This document shows positions 44,106-53,355 of a stretch of 64,000 nucleotides of DNA, one piece after another. The stretch's first letter is position 1; each line of letters begins with the position of its first letter. This DNA comes from Ruegeria halocynthiae (GTDB lineage Bacteria > Pseudomonadota > Alphaproteobacteria > Rhodobacterales > Rhodobacteraceae), in assembly GCF_000743705.1 (NCBI RefSeq), contig NZ_JQEZ01000004.1:274149-338148 (forward strand), read 5' to 3'. The notes beneath the pieces were generated by a model. That model was given only the letters and a program-made list of their open reading frames with translations. It searched no databases and had not been told where the DNA came from. A program made the translations under genes and the position numbers.

Positions 44106-44132
44106 AAAAAAAGGCCGGGCCAAAGGCCCGGC
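44106..44132 (-). terminator. Rho-independent terminator of cenR
   Basis: On the minus strand, a perfect 8-base stem GCCGGGCC/GGCCCGGC with a TTT loop (44114-44132) is followed by seven T residues (44106-44112). It lies about 105 bases past the cenR stop. Confidence 0.85.
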
Positions 44133-44150
44133 AGTCCAACAGGGAGGTAC

Positions 44151-44240
44151 ATGTCATTACCCGGACATGCACGGGATGGGAGTACTCTAATTACGAGTCC
44201 AGAGTATCACTTTGATCCACGTCAATCCACAACGAGTTAA
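44151..44240 (+). CDS. Possible 29-residue small protein
   Basis: An ATG at 44151 preceded by a strong AGGGAGGTAC ribosome-binding site opens a 29-codon frame starting MSLPGHARDGST and ending at TAA 44238-44240. It overlaps the convergent cenR by four bases. The good Shine-Dalgarno is the only argument; codon use and homology cannot be judged at this length. It could equally be the antisense of the cenR 3' untranslated region. Confidence 0.25.
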   Translation: MSLPGHARDGSTLITSPEYHFDPRQSTTS

Positions 44241-44923
44241 GAAACCAACCGGTATCCGCCCGACTCTGTGACCAAAAGGCGCGCGTTTGACGGATCGGGC
44301 TCGATTTTCTGGCGCAGACGATAGATGTGGGTTTCCAGCGTATGGGTGGTGACACCGGCGTTATAGCCCCAGACCTCGTGCAGCAGCACATCGCGGGCTA
44401 CAACACCGTCGGCGGACCGATACAGGAACTTGAGAATATTGGTTTCTTTCTCGGTCAGGCGGATTTTGCGATCTTCTTCGGTGATCAGCATCTTCATCGC
44501 GGGCTTGAACGTATACGGCCCAAGTACAAAGACCGCATCCTCGGATTGTTCGTGCTGGCGCAGCTGGGCGCGGATGCGGGCCAGAAGAACCGGAAACTTG
44601 AAAGGTTTTGAAACATAATCGTTGGCACCCGCGTCCAAACCCAGAATCGTGTCTGCGTCGCTGTCATGGCCGGTCAGCATCAGAACCGGGCTTTTAACGC
44701 CCTGCTTGCGCATCAGGCGGCACAGTTCACGCCCATCCGTATCGGGCAGACCGACGTCCAATATAACCAGGTCGTATATCGCCTCGCGCGCCCGCTCCAT
44801 GGCGGATTGACCGTCCGATGCCTCAAACACATCAAAATCCTCGGTCATCACAAGTTGCTCACTGAGCGCCTCGCGCAGGTCTTCATCGTCATCCACCAGC
44901 AGGATTTTCTTGAGCTGAGCCAT
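44237..44923 (-). CDS. cenR: Cell-envelope response regulator CenR-like (OmpR/PhoB type)
   Basis: A 228-residue response regulator. The receiver domain (1-118) has the acidic DDDED cluster near residue 11, D56 as phosphorylation site in VILDVGLPD, and the switch Lys in SKPFKF. The C-terminal OmpR-type winged helix includes THTLETHIYRLRQKIE. I recall Caulobacter CenR having almost the same start (MAQLKKIL) and the VGLPDTDGRE-like and HEQSEDAVF-like segments. Hence the name, although no CenK kinase is adjacent. It has its own terminator and a good GGAGGACC site. Confidence 0.8.
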   Translation of the reverse strand: MAQLKKILLVDDDEDLREALSEQLVMTEDFDVFEASDGQSAMERAREAIYDLVILDVGLPDTDGRELCRLMRKQGVKSPVLMLTGHDSDADTILGLDAGANDYVSKPFKFPVLLARIRAQLRQHEQSEDAVFVLGPYTFKPAMKMLITEEDRKIRLTEKETNILKFLYRSADGVVARDVLLHEVWGYNAGVTTHTLETHIYRLRQKIEPDPSNARLLVTESGGYRLVS

Positions 44924-45004
44924 GTCCGGTCCTCCTTAACCTGTTCCACCACTTGCGCGCGGAAGATGCAATCAACAAGATTTGCTGCAACCGTCTCACG
45001 CCCT

Positions 45005-45038
45005 CGTGTCCAACACGGAGGAAATGTTTCACATTTCC
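45005..45038. promoter_or_regulatory. Tandem dyads upstream of ribA
   Basis: CGTGT-CCA-ACACG (45005-45017) is followed after two bases by GGAAATGT-TTC-ACATTTCC (45020-45038). Both are perfect inverted repeats with 3-base centres, lying 47-80 bases upstream of the ribA start. They could be small RNA hairpins or protein binding sites in the cenR-ribA divergent region. They do not match the FMN riboswitch conserved core as I recall it. Confidence 0.4.
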
Positions 45039-45084
45039 ATCTTTTCAGGCTACAGGAAGGCCAGAACGTTACAGGGTAACATAG

Positions 45085-46179
45085 ATGAGTCTCATCCCGG
45101 ACATTTCAGAATTGCTGGCACGGGCCCGCGCAGACCTGCGCATGGGGGTTCCGGTTGCCCTTACGGATGACAGTGGGTTCAGCGTGCTGGCGATTGCATC
45201 AGAAACGCTTGATCCCCAACGCCTTGCGGATTTGCGCGGACTTGGGGGCGAGCCGGTGGTGGCCATCACCGTACGGCGGGCCGAAACCCTGAAGGCCCGC
45301 GCCTATGACGGCGATCTGGCGCGGGTGATCATCCCGGCGGATGCGGATATCGCCTGGGTTCAGGCCGTGGCCGATCCCTCGGACGATCTGAACGCACCGA
45401 TGAAAGGCCCCCTGATGAGCGAACGCCAGGGCAACGCCAATCTGCACCGTATTGCCATCGCGCTGACCAAATCGGCCCGTTTGCTGCCAGCAGCTGTTGT
45501 TGTTCCTATCGAGGACGGTCGGGCGTTCGCAGCGGCGCACAGCCTGACATGTATCGACCACACCCGCGCGGCACCGCATCTGGCGGATCGCAGCGTTCTG
45601 AACGAAATTGTCGCCGCCCGCCTGCCTATGGAAGTGTCCGAGGCTGGGCGGCTGCATGTATTCCGCCCGGAAGACGGCGGAGAGGAGCATTACGCCGTCG
45701 AAATCGGCCGCCCGGATCGGAACCAGCCCGTATTGGCCCGGCTGCATTCGGCCTGTTTTACTGGCGATCTGATGGGCAGCCTGAAATGCGACTGCGGCCC
45801 GCAGTTGCGGGGTGCGCTGGCGCAGATGGGCTCGGAAGGGGCTGGCGTGTTGCTGTACCTCAACCAAGAGGGGCGCGGTATTGGTCTGGCCAACAAGATG
45901 CGCGCCTATTTCCTGCAGGATCAGGGGTTCGATACGGTCGAAGCCAATCACCGGCTGGGGTTCGAGGATGATGAGCGGGATTTCCGGCTAGGTTCAGACA
46001 TTCTGAAATCTCTGGGGTTCAGCGCGGTCCGGTTGCTGACCAATAATCCGGCGAAGATCGCGATGATGGAAAAAACCGGGATCGCGGTGACCGAACGTGT
46101 GCCCCTGAAGGTCGGAGAGACCGCCCATAACCGTGAGTATCTGGCGACAAAGGCCGCCAAGTCAGGGCATCTGCTGTGA
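45085..46179 (+). CDS. ribA: GTP cyclohydrolase II (RibA) with degenerate RibB-like N-terminus
   Basis: A 364-residue protein. The C-terminal half (about 180-360) is a complete GTP cyclohydrolase II. It has zinc ligands in SACFTGDLMGSLKCDCGPQL, catalytic NQEGRGIGL and RLLTNNPAKI, and opens the GTP ring as the first step of riboflavin synthesis. The N-terminal 155 residues resemble a dihydroxybutanone-phosphate synthase (RibB) domain, but the acidic loop that binds Mg is replaced by DDSGFSVLAIASE, so RibB activity is unlikely. The next gene overlaps its stop by four bases. A pair of inverted repeats lies upstream. Confidence 0.85.
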   Translation: MSLIPDISELLARARADLRMGVPVALTDDSGFSVLAIASETLDPQRLADLRGLGGEPVVAITVRRAETLKARAYDGDLARVIIPADADIAWVQAVADPSDDLNAPMKGPLMSERQGNANLHRIAIALTKSARLLPAAVVVPIEDGRAFAAAHSLTCIDHTRAAPHLADRSVLNEIVAARLPMEVSEAGRLHVFRPEDGGEEHYAVEIGRPDRNQPVLARLHSACFTGDLMGSLKCDCGPQLRGALAQMGSEGAGVLLYLNQEGRGIGLANKMRAYFLQDQGFDTVEANHRLGFEDDERDFRLGSDILKSLGFSAVRLLTNNPAKIAMMEKTGIAVTERVPLKVGETAHNREYLATKAAKSGHLL

Positions 46180-46676
46180 CACCAGACGATCTGGTGCTGA
46201 CCCCGCGCGGCGTTCGATTTGCCGGGCGGGCGTTCCCCTGCTCGATCGGCAAGGGCGGGCTGAGCAACGCCAAACGCGAGGGGGACGGTGCCACCCCGAC
46301 GGGGGTCCACCAAATCGTCGGGATGCTGTATCGGCCGGATCGAATCGCAGCCCCTGCCCCTTGGGCGATTCCCATTGGCCCGCGCGATCTGTGGGCGGAT
46401 GACATCCGGGACGGCCAGTACAATCATCTGGTCAGCGCGCCCTATGCCTTTAGCTACGAAGTGCTGCGCCGTGCCGATCCGCTGTATGATCTGGTGCTGC
46501 TTACCGATTGGAACTGGCCCAATGCCGTACCGGGGCGCGGGTCGGCGATCTTTATTCATCAATGGCGGCGCCCGGGATACCCGACCGAAGGCTGCATTGC
46601 CTTGCGCCGCGAACACCTGCACTGGATCGCGCAGCGCATATCGCTGGGAACGCGTGTAATTATTCCTCGGGTTTGA
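46176..46676 (+). CDS. L,D-transpeptidase (YkuD) family protein
   Basis: A 166-residue protein with the YkuD catalytic signature: His in IFIHQWRRPG and Cys in PTEGCIALRREH. It should form 3-3 peptidoglycan cross-links or attach proteins to the wall. No signal peptide is evident, which is shared with some compact family members. It starts with a GTG at 46176 that overlaps the ribA stop as GTGA, so it is translationally coupled. The 3' end overlaps the convergent PLP protein gene by 17 bases. Confidence 0.8.
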   Translation: MTPDDLVLTPRGVRFAGRAFPCSIGKGGLSNAKREGDGATPTGVHQIVGMLYRPDRIAAPAPWAIPIGPRDLWADDIRDGQYNHLVSAPYAFSYEVLRRADPLYDLVLLTDWNWPNAVPGRGSAIFIHQWRRPGYPTEGCIALRREHLHWIAQRISLGTRVIIPRV

Positions 46677-47319
46677 CCCGCTCTCCGAATATGGCCGATC
46701 CCACACGCACATGGGTTGCCCCCAGCGCGATGGCGCGTTCGAAATCGCCGCTCATGCCCATCGAAAGGCCGGTCAGACCGTTGCGCGCCGCAATCTTGGC
46801 CAGCAAAGCGAAATGCAGCGCGGGTTCTTCGTCAACGGGCGGAATACACATCAGGCCCTGTACCGGCAGGTCCAGCCCCCGGCACTCGGCAACAAAAGCA
46901 TCCGCATCGGTCGGCAGAATCCCTGCTTTCTGATCCTCTTCCCCGGTGTTGACCTGAATAAACAGATCCGGGCAGGTGCCGGTTTCTTGTGCCAGCCGTG
47001 CCAGCGCTTTGGCCAGCTTGGGTCGGTCAACGGAATGAATCGCGCTGAACAGCTCAATCGCCTGTCGGACTTTGTTGGTTTGCAAAGGCCCGATCAGATG
47101 CAAATCAACGTCTGAAAACTGCTCTTTGAACTCTGGCCATTTGCCAGCAGCCTCTTGCACACGGTTTTCACCGAAACAGCGGTGGCCCTGAACCAGAACA
47201 TCCCGCACACGCTCGTTTGGCTGAACTTTTGATACGGCGATCAGCTTTACAGATCCCTTGGGGCGTCCCGCGGCGGTTTCGGCATCGGTGATACGGGTGG
47301 TGATATCCTGCAGCGACAT
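46660..47319 (-). CDS. PLP homeostasis protein (YggS/PROSC family)
   Basis: A 219-residue TIM-barrel PLP-binding protein without known catalysis, involved in PLP and amino-acid balance. The PLP lysine is K31 in VKLIAVSKVQP. FGENRVQEAAGKW, HLIGPLQTNKVR, IHSVDRPK and GLSMGMSGDFERAI are the family motifs. The start at 47319 is preceded by GAGGAACCAA. Confidence 0.92.
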   Translation of the reverse strand: MSLQDITTRITDAETAAGRPKGSVKLIAVSKVQPNERVRDVLVQGHRCFGENRVQEAAGKWPEFKEQFSDVDLHLIGPLQTNKVRQAIELFSAIHSVDRPKLAKALARLAQETGTCPDLFIQVNTGEEDQKAGILPTDADAFVAECRGLDLPVQGLMCIPPVDEEPALHFALLAKIAARNGLTGLSMGMSGDFERAIALGATHVRVGSAIFGERVKPEE

Positions 47320-47365
47320 TTGGTTCCTCAATCTGCTTTGCCCGCAGAAAAACACCATGTCAGCG

Positions 47366-47399
47366 CAAAAGAAAAGGGCAGGCCCGAAGACCTGCCCTT
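47366..47399 (-). terminator. Terminator of the porin gene
   Basis: On the minus strand, a perfect 9-base stem AAGGGCAGG/CCTGCCCTT (47374-47399, 8-base loop) is followed by a T-rich tail TTCTTTTG. It lies 23 bases past the porin stop. Confidence 0.75.
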
Positions 47400-47421
47400 G
47401 AACCTTGTGGTTCAGATCAAC

Positions 47422-48459
47422 TTAGAAGTTGAACTGAGCACCAAAGTCGGCGCGGACGAGACCTTCATCGTCACCGGTCTTTTCACGGCCAATACCACCG
47501 CGCAGCGATGCACCGCCGCCCAGGTCGTAGATGGCGCCGATACCGAATTCCTGGCGGTCGCCGTCTGCAGAACCGTCACCGTAGGCGAAGTTCAGAGTGG
47601 TTGCAGCGCCAACGTTGTAAGAAGCCGACACACCGTAGAAGGTGCCGTCAGTTTCTTGACCCGAGGAAGTGTCCGCGGTGTTGTCGTCGCGACCAACGAT
47701 CAGAGTGCCGCCGAAGTCGCCCCATTCACCGCCCAGGGTGAAGGCCAGCAGGCTTGGATCGTCGCTGGACAGGTTGCCAGCGTCGGTACGACCATAGGCC
47801 AGAGCAGCCGTGATGTTGTTGAAGGTGTACGTCGCGCTGACGTCCCAACGGTCGGCATCTTCGGCGTTGCCGTTGAATGCAACAGTGCGCTGGTCATACG
47901 ATGCGCCAAACGCGAAATCGCCGACTGCGTACTGGAAGAACACAGCGTTGTCGCCGGAACCGGTCGAGGTGTACGACAGGAACTCGTAGTTCACGCCCGA
48001 GTACTGAGCGATGAAGGCTTCCAGGCCAGGCTCGTTACCGTAGTAGTTTGCCAGGTTGTCGAACGAACCCGAAACGTTGCCCGCGTCAACACGCAGACCG
48101 CCGTAGATGACCGAGAAGCGCGCGCCGTTCAGGCCAGCTTCGCCTTGCTCACCGTTGCCGGCGTTTTCGTCAGCTTGCAGACGAACACGAGCCGAGAACT
48201 CGACGCCGCCATCAGTTTCTGCGGTGCCGTCGATGTTCAGGCGGAAGCGCGAGATCAGGATGGTGTTGTCGGTGTCGACAGCGGCCGTACCGGCGCTGAT
48301 AACATTACCATCTGCGTCTGTGGTGAAGTTCGGAACGGTACCGGAACGGTCTTCCTGATAGCCAATACCAAAACGACCATAGCCGCTGAATTTAACGTCG
48401 GCCGCTGCAACACTTGCGGTTGCGATCAGAGCGGTCGATGCGAAGAGAACTTTTTTCAT
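47422..48459 (-). CDS. Major outer-membrane porin
   Basis: A 345-residue trimeric-porin-type beta-barrel protein of the Rhodobacter group. A signal peptide (MKKVLFASTALIATASVAA) is followed by DVKFSGYGRFGIGYQED, the usual first strand of alphaproteobacterial general porins. The body is rich in alternating aromatic/glycine strands, with a terminal Phe (FGAQFNF) needed for Bam recognition. GAGGGAAACAAG precedes the ATG at 48459. It has its own terminator and a long upstream region, consistent with a strongly expressed, regulated gene. Confidence 0.88.
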   Translation of the reverse strand: MKKVLFASTALIATASVAAADVKFSGYGRFGIGYQEDRSGTVPNFTTDADGNVISAGTAAVDTDNTILISRFRLNIDGTAETDGGVEFSARVRLQADENAGNGEQGEAGLNGARFSVIYGGLRVDAGNVSGSFDNLANYYGNEPGLEAFIAQYSGVNYEFLSYTSTGSGDNAVFFQYAVGDFAFGASYDQRTVAFNGNAEDADRWDVSATYTFNNITAALAYGRTDAGNLSSDDPSLLAFTLGGEWGDFGGTLIVGRDDNTADTSSGQETDGTFYGVSASYNVGAATTLNFAYGDGSADGDRQEFGIGAIYDLGGGASLRGGIGREKTGDDEGLVRADFGAQFNF

Positions 48460-48753
48460 CTTGTTTCCCTCGGTTTCAAAAGTTTTTTCTACTCGACACA
48501 TGCATCAGCACATGTCTCAGCACGGGAACCGTTTCGCTCTTTTTGCCCCCTTCACGCAAGCTTGCCATAAATGTGGCGTCCGCATTGGCCAGAAATTGGT
48601 GCAAGGATGCCACAGTACGTTTTATGGCCCGATCTGCCAGCCAACCCACCTGTATGTGCCCATATGTGACAATAATAGGGTTGTTGCTGCACTGGACCTT
48701 GTCTAGGAGTAACACATACGAACTTAGACCAAAGTGAACAGGACCAGTCGACA

Positions 48754-49242
48754 ATGCGCCTGCAGACGATTTTCGGTTTGATCATAATGACTGCTGCCCT
48801 GTCGGCCTGCGGACAGAATCGAAACACATCCACCAGCCCCCAGTACGTGAATCTCGACGGCGGCCGGACAGATGAACGCGAGCTGAACGATCCGAATCGT
48901 TCAACCATCTGGGATGTGTTCAACACAGGCGATGCCGAGCAGGTCACGAATGTGAACCGCTATTTATGGACGGCCTCGCTGGATGTGCTGAATTTCCTGC
49001 CCGTTCAGGAAGTTGATCCTTTTACCGGTGTGATCGTGACCGGATACGGCACACCTCCGGGTGGGGGGCGGCAGTACCGCGCAACGGTTCACATCAGTGA
49101 TCCGGCGCTGGCGGCACGCTCTTTGTCCGTTTCCCTGCAAACAAGTGGCGGGTCGCCGGTCAGCGCGGCAACCACACGTGCAGTCGAGGATGCAATACTG
49201 TCACGGGCGCGTCAGCTACGCGTCGCGGACAACAAACTCTAG
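48754..49242 (+). CDS. DUF3576 lipoprotein
   Basis: A 162-residue lipoprotein of the DUF3576 family, found in alphaproteobacteria and of unknown function. The signal peptide ends in the lipobox LSAC (C19). NVNRYLWTASLDVLNFLPV, DPFTGVIVTGYG and the C-terminal RAVEDAILSRARQLR are the family segments. It is divergent from the porin gene, with 294 bases between the starts, and is followed by a clear terminator before leuS. Confidence 0.82.
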   Translation: MRLQTIFGLIIMTAALSACGQNRNTSTSPQYVNLDGGRTDERELNDPNRSTIWDVFNTGDAEQVTNVNRYLWTASLDVLNFLPVQEVDPFTGVIVTGYGTPPGGGRQYRATVHISDPALAARSLSVSLQTSGGSPVSAATTRAVEDAILSRARQLRVADNKL

Positions 49243-49270
49243 CAACCCGCAGAAATTCACAATATTACCA

Positions 49271-49294
49271 CGCCGGGCCCCTGCCCGGCGTTTT
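49271..49294 (+). terminator. Terminator after the DUF3576 gene
   Basis: A perfect 8-base stem CGCCGGGC/GCCCGGCG (49271-49290) with a 4-base loop is followed by TTTT. It lies 28 bases past the DUF3576 stop and ends 18 bases before the leuS start. Confidence 0.85.
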
Positions 49295-49311
49295 CATTCA
49301 CGAAGGACCGC

Positions 49312-51852
49312 ATGATGTCGCGTTACTCGGCCAACGAAATCGAAGCTAAATGGCAAGAGGCCTGGGACAAGGCCGGGGTATTTACCGCCAACCGCAAGGC
49401 GGACAAGCCCAAGTACTATGTGCTTGAGATGTTCCCCTACCCGTCGGGCCGAATCCATATGGGGCATGTGCGCAACTATACGATGGGTGACGTGATCGCG
49501 CGGCATAAGCTGGCGACCGGCCACAACGTGCTGCACCCGATGGGATGGGATGCCTTTGGTATGCCTGCGGAAAACGCGGCTATGGCCATTGGTGGCCACC
49601 CCAAAGAGTGGACCTATGGCAACATCGCCGACATGCGCGCGCAGATGAAGCCGCTGGGCCTGTCGATCGACTGGTCCCGCGAGTTCGCCACCTGCGACCC
49701 CGAATATTATGGCCAGCAGCAGGCGCTGTTCCTGGATATGCTCGATTCCGGGCTGGTTTACCGCAAGAACGCCGTGGTGAACTGGGACCCAATCGACATG
49801 ACCGTTCTGGCCAATGAACAGGTGGAAAACGGGCGCGGCTGGCGCTCGGGGGCGCTGGTGGAACGGCGTGAGCTGACCCAGTGGTTCTTCAAAATTTCGG
49901 ACTATTCCGAAGAACTGCTGGATGCGCTGGACACATTAGAGAACTGGCCCGCCAAAGTGCGCCTGATGCAGGAGAACTGGATCGGCAAGTCACGCGGCCT
50001 GCAATTCGGGTTCGAGCGCACCGACGGAGAGGAGCCGATCACCGTATACACGACGCGCCCCGACACGCTGTTGGGTGCGTCCTTCGTTGGTATTTCGCCC
50101 GATCACCCCATCGCCCGCCAGCTTGAGGTCGAGAACCCCGAAATCGCTGATTTCGTTGCCGAATGCCGCAAGGGCGGCACCACGGAAGAGGCCATCGAGA
50201 CGGCGGAAAAACTGGGCTATGACACCGGTATCCGCGTCAAACATCCGCTGGACCCGAATTGGGAACTGCCGGTCTGGATCGCCAACTTTATCCTGATGGA
50301 TTACGGCACCGGCGCGATTTTTGCCTGTCCGGCGCATGACCAGCGCGATCTGGATTTCTGCCGCAAGTATGATCTGCCCGTCGTCGACACCTTCTTTGCG
50401 CTGGATGACGATACGCCAGTCGACAAGACCGCCTTTGTCCCACCGAAAACCGAAAAAGTGCGCTGGGTGAATCACTTTGCCGGTCTGACCGAGGCCACCG
50501 GTGAGGATGCCATCAATACCACCGTTGATTTCGCCGAAAAGGCAGGCTGGGGCGAAGGCGTCACCAAATACCGGCTGCGTGACTGGGGTCTGTCGCGCCA
50601 ACGCTATTGGGGCTGCCCGATTCCCGTTGTGCATTGCGATGCCTGCGGCGTGGTCCCCGAAAAGAAAGAGAACCTCCCCGTTCGCCTGCCTGATGATGTC
50701 ACCTTTGACAAACCCGGCAACCCGCTGGATCGTCACCCGACATGGCGCGATTGCGAATGCCCGTCCTGCGGGGCACCGGCCCGGCGTGAAACCGACACGA
50801 TGGACACTTTCGTCGATTCGTCGTGGTATTTCGCCCGCTTCACCGCGCCCCACGCGGAAACGCCCACCGATCTGGCCGAAGCTGAATACTGGATGAACGT
50901 CGACCAGTATATCGGTGGCATTGAACATGCGATTCTGCACCTGCTCTATTCCCGATTCTTTGCGCGGGCGATGAACATCACAGGCCACCTGCCGAAAAAA
51001 GCCATCGAGCCGTTTGATGCGCTGTTCACCCAAGGCATGGTCACGCATGAGATTTATCAGACCCGTGACGCCAATGAACGCCCGGTCTATCACCTGCCCG
51101 AGGATGTGACCGACGGCAAGCTGGCCGACGGCACCGAAGTCGAGGTCATCCCCTCGGCCAAAATGTCGAAATCCAAGAAGAATGTGGTCGACCCGGTCAG
51201 CATCATCTCGGCCTTTGGCGCAGACACCGCGCGCTGGTTCGTGCTGTCCGATTCGCCGCCAGAGCGCGACGTGGAATGGACCGCATCCGGGGCCGAGGCT
51301 GCGTTCAAACATCTGAACCGGGTCTGGAACCTGTGCGATAAGATCGGCGCAATGAACCCCGAGGCGAAAGGCGAAGGCGATCAGGACCTGCTGCGCGAGA
51401 TGCACAAAGCCATCCGCGACGTGACGCTTGGCGTTGAAAGCTTTGGCTTCAACGCGGCCATTGCCAAGCTGTATGCCTTCACCAACACGCTGGCAAAATC
51501 CAAAGCGGGTGCTGCGGCCCAAAAGCAGGCGATCAAAACATTGGCGCAGCTGATGTCACCGATGACGCCGCATTTGGCCGAGGACATCTGGGCCCACCAG
51601 GGCGGCGAGGGGCTGGTGGCCACCGCCCCCTGGCCGGTCGCGGATGACGCGATGCTGGTGGATGACACTGTCACCTTGCCGATCCAGATCAACGGCAAGC
51701 GTCGCGCGGAAATCAACGTGGCCAAAGATATGGACAAGGCAGAGGTTGAAAAAATCGCGCTCAGCACCGAAGCTGTGCAAAAGGCGCTGGATGGTGCCAC
51801 GCCGAAAAAAGTGATCGTTGTTCCGGGCCGGATCGTGAATGTCGTTGTTTAA
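49312..51852 (+). CDS. leuS: Leucyl-tRNA synthetase
   Basis: A class I aminoacyl-tRNA synthetase of 846 residues. The HMGH form of the HIGH motif is at 49-52 in [10 protein letters not shown]. The CP1 editing domain spans about 220-400, with [12 protein letters not shown] and the [17 protein letters not shown] motif. The zinc-like [14 protein letters not shown] segment is at about 480. KMSKSK begins at K617, and an anticodon-binding C-terminal domain follows. A start one codon later (49315) is possible. leuS, lptE and holA form an overlapping operon, the common arrangement in this group. Confidence 0.96.
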   Translation: MMSRYSANEIEAKWQEAWDKAGVFTANRKADKPKYYVLEMFPYPSGRIHMGHVRNYTMGDVIARHKLATGHNVLHPMGWDAFGMPAENAAMAIGGHPKEWTYGNIADMRAQMKPLGLSIDWSREFATCDPEYYGQQQALFLDMLDSGLVYRKNAVVNWDPIDMTVLANEQVENGRGWRSGALVERRELTQWFFKISDYSEELLDALDTLENWPAKVRLMQENWIGKSRGLQFGFERTDGEEPITVYTTRPDTLLGASFVGISPDHPIARQLEVENPEIADFVAECRKGGTTEEAIETAEKLGYDTGIRVKHPLDPNWELPVWIANFILMDYGTGAIFACPAHDQRDLDFCRKYDLPVVDTFFALDDDTPVDKTAFVPPKTEKVRWVNHFAGLTEATGEDAINTTVDFAEKAGWGEGVTKYRLRDWGLSRQRYWGCPIPVVHCDACGVVPEKKENLPVRLPDDVTFDKPGNPLDRHPTWRDCECPSCGAPARRETDTMDTFVDSSWYFARFTAPHAETPTDLAEAEYWMNVDQYIGGIEHAILHLLYSRFFARAMNITGHLPKKAIEPFDALFTQGMVTHEIYQTRDANERPVYHLPEDVTDGKLADGTEVEVIPSAKMSKSKKNVVDPVSIISAFGADTARWFVLSDSPPERDVEWTASGAEAAFKHLNRVWNLCDKIGAMNPEAKGEGDQDLLREMHKAIRDVTLGVESFGFNAAIAKLYAFTNTLAKSKAGAAAQKQAIKTLAQLMSPMTPHLAEDIWAHQGGEGLVATAPWPVADDAMLVDDTVTLPIQINGKRRAEINVAKDMDKAEVEKIALSTEAVQKALDGATPKKVIVVPGRIVNVVV

Positions 51853-52330
51853 TCGCAGAACCCTGTTGTTGATCCCGCTGGCGCTGGCCGCCTGCGGGTT
51901 TGAACCTGTCTACGCACCCGGCGGTTCGGGCGCGGCGCTGAACGGCAACGTCGCCGTGTCCGCCCCGAATACGGTGGACAGCTTTCTGCTGGTCCAGAAT
52001 CTGGAACAGCAGTTGGGCCGCAGCGCCAACTCGGGTCAGGACTATATGCTGGACGTCTCGGTTTCGACCGTGACGCAGGCTGCGGCCATTACGCAAACCA
52101 ACGAAATCAACCGCCTGATCATAGACGGACGGGCAAGCTATGCGCTCAAGTCCGGCGAATCGGGGCAGGTGCTTGCCTCGGGCGAGGTTACGGATTTTGT
52201 CGGTTATTCCGCCGCCGGGTCCACCGTGTCCACCCTGGCCGATGAACGCGATGCGAAACAGCGGCTGATGGTGATTCTGGCCGATCAGATCGTAAACAGG
52301 CTGTACGCCGTACCGGATTTATCCAAATGA
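51839..52330 (+). CDS. lptE: LPS-assembly lipoprotein LptE
   Basis: A 163-residue outer-membrane lipoprotein that plugs the LptD barrel and helps deliver LPS to the surface. The signal peptide ends in the lipobox ALAAC (C19), followed by GFEPVYAPG, a near-universal LptE opening. The [21 protein letters not shown] helix near the end is also typical. It overlaps leuS by 14 bases and holA by four. Confidence 0.88.
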   Translation: MSLFNRRTLLLIPLALAACGFEPVYAPGGSGAALNGNVAVSAPNTVDSFLLVQNLEQQLGRSANSGQDYMLDVSVSTVTQAAAITQTNEINRLIIDGRASYALKSGESGQVLASGEVTDFVGYSAAGSTVSTLADERDAKQRLMVILADQIVNRLYAVPDLSK

Positions 52331-53355
52331 AGCTCAGCCCGCGCGAGGCTGAGGGATATTTTGCCAAGCCGGACACAGACAAGGCGGGCCTGCTGATCTA
52401 CGGCGCAGATGCGATGCGCGTGGCGCTGAAACGTCAGCAGGTTCTGGCCGCCTTGCTGGGCCCCGGTGCCGAAGAGGAAATGCGCCTGACCCGTATGCCC
52501 GGCGCAAATCTGCGCGGTGATCCCGCTTTGCTGCTGGATGCGGTCAAGGCGGTTGGGTTCTTCCCCGGCCCACGCGCTGTTTTTGTCGAAGACACCACGG
52601 ATATCGCCGCCCCGGCGATCATCACCGCGTTCGAGGATTGGTCCCCCGGTGATGCGCAAATCATCGTGACCGCAGGGCAGCTCAAACCCAGTTCGAAAAT
52701 CCGCAAGACGTTTGAGGCGCATCCGGCGGCCTATGCGGTCGGCATCTATGATGACCCGCCATCCCGTGGTGAAATCGAACGGATTCTGGCGCAAGCCGGG
52801 CTTAGGAACATCCCGCGCGATTCCATGTCTGCGCTTGCCGAACTGGCAGCAGGGATCAGCCCCGGTGATTTCACCCAAACCATCGAAAAGCTGTCTCTTT
52901 ACAAAAGCAACGACAGCGCGGATCTGACTATCGAAGATATTGAAGCCTGCGCGCCGCGCTCGACCGAGGCCGCGTTGGACGATGTTCTGAACGTCATCGC
53001 AGAAGGCCGCGCGGGAGAGATCGGCCCGCTGATCCGGCGGTTGCAATCACAAGGCACCAACGCGGTGACGCTGTGTATCGGGGCGACCCGGCATTTTCGC
53101 ACCCTTTATGCCTGCGCCTCTGATCCGGGTGGCGCGGCGCAAGGCATCGGCAAGCTGCGCCCGCCAGTCTATGGCAAGCGCCGTGATCGGATATTGCGGC
53201 AGGCACAGGGTTGGGGCGCGCAGAAATTGCAAACGGCATTGACCGTTCTTACGGATACGGATTTGTCCCTGCGATCCGCCGGTCAGACGGCCCCGGCCAT
53301 GGCATTGGTCGAACGCGCCATGATCCGTCTGGCGATGCTGGCGCGGTCACGCTAG
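52327..53355 (+). CDS. holA: DNA polymerase III delta subunit
   Basis: A 342-residue clamp-loader subunit that opens the beta clamp. It has family-typical LLIYGADAMRVALKRQQVLAALLG at the N-terminus, then DAQIIVTAGQLKPSSKIRK, and a helical C-terminus with QGTNAVTLCIGATRHFRTLY and ERAMIRLAMLARS. The ATG overlaps the lptE stop as ATGA. Its 3' end overlaps the convergent flavoprotein gene by four bases. Confidence 0.9.
   Translation: MKLSPREAEGYFAKPDTDKAGLLIYGADAMRVALKRQQVLAALLGPGAEEEMRLTRMPGANLRGDPALLLDAVKAVGFFPGPRAVFVEDTTDIAAPAIITAFEDWSPGDAQIIVTAGQLKPSSKIRKTFEAHPAAYAVGIYDDPPSRGEIERILAQAGLRNIPRDSMSALAELAAGISPGDFTQTIEKLSLYKSNDSADLTIEDIEACAPRSTEAALDDVLNVIAEGRAGEIGPLIRRLQSQGTNAVTLCIGATRHFRTLYACASDPGGAAQGIGKLRPPVYGKRRDRILRQAQGWGAQKLQTALTVLTDTDLSLRSAGQTAPAMALVERAMIRLAMLARSR

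Noticed and set aside
44924..45084. FMN riboswitch upstream of ribA
   Set aside because: The conserved core blocks of the FMN riboswitch were not found. Only two short dyads are present.
49990..51522. 510-codon minus-strand frame antisense to leuS
   Set aside because: leuS has complete synthetase motifs over the same span. The antisense frame has no recognisable domain, so it is a codon-bias shadow.
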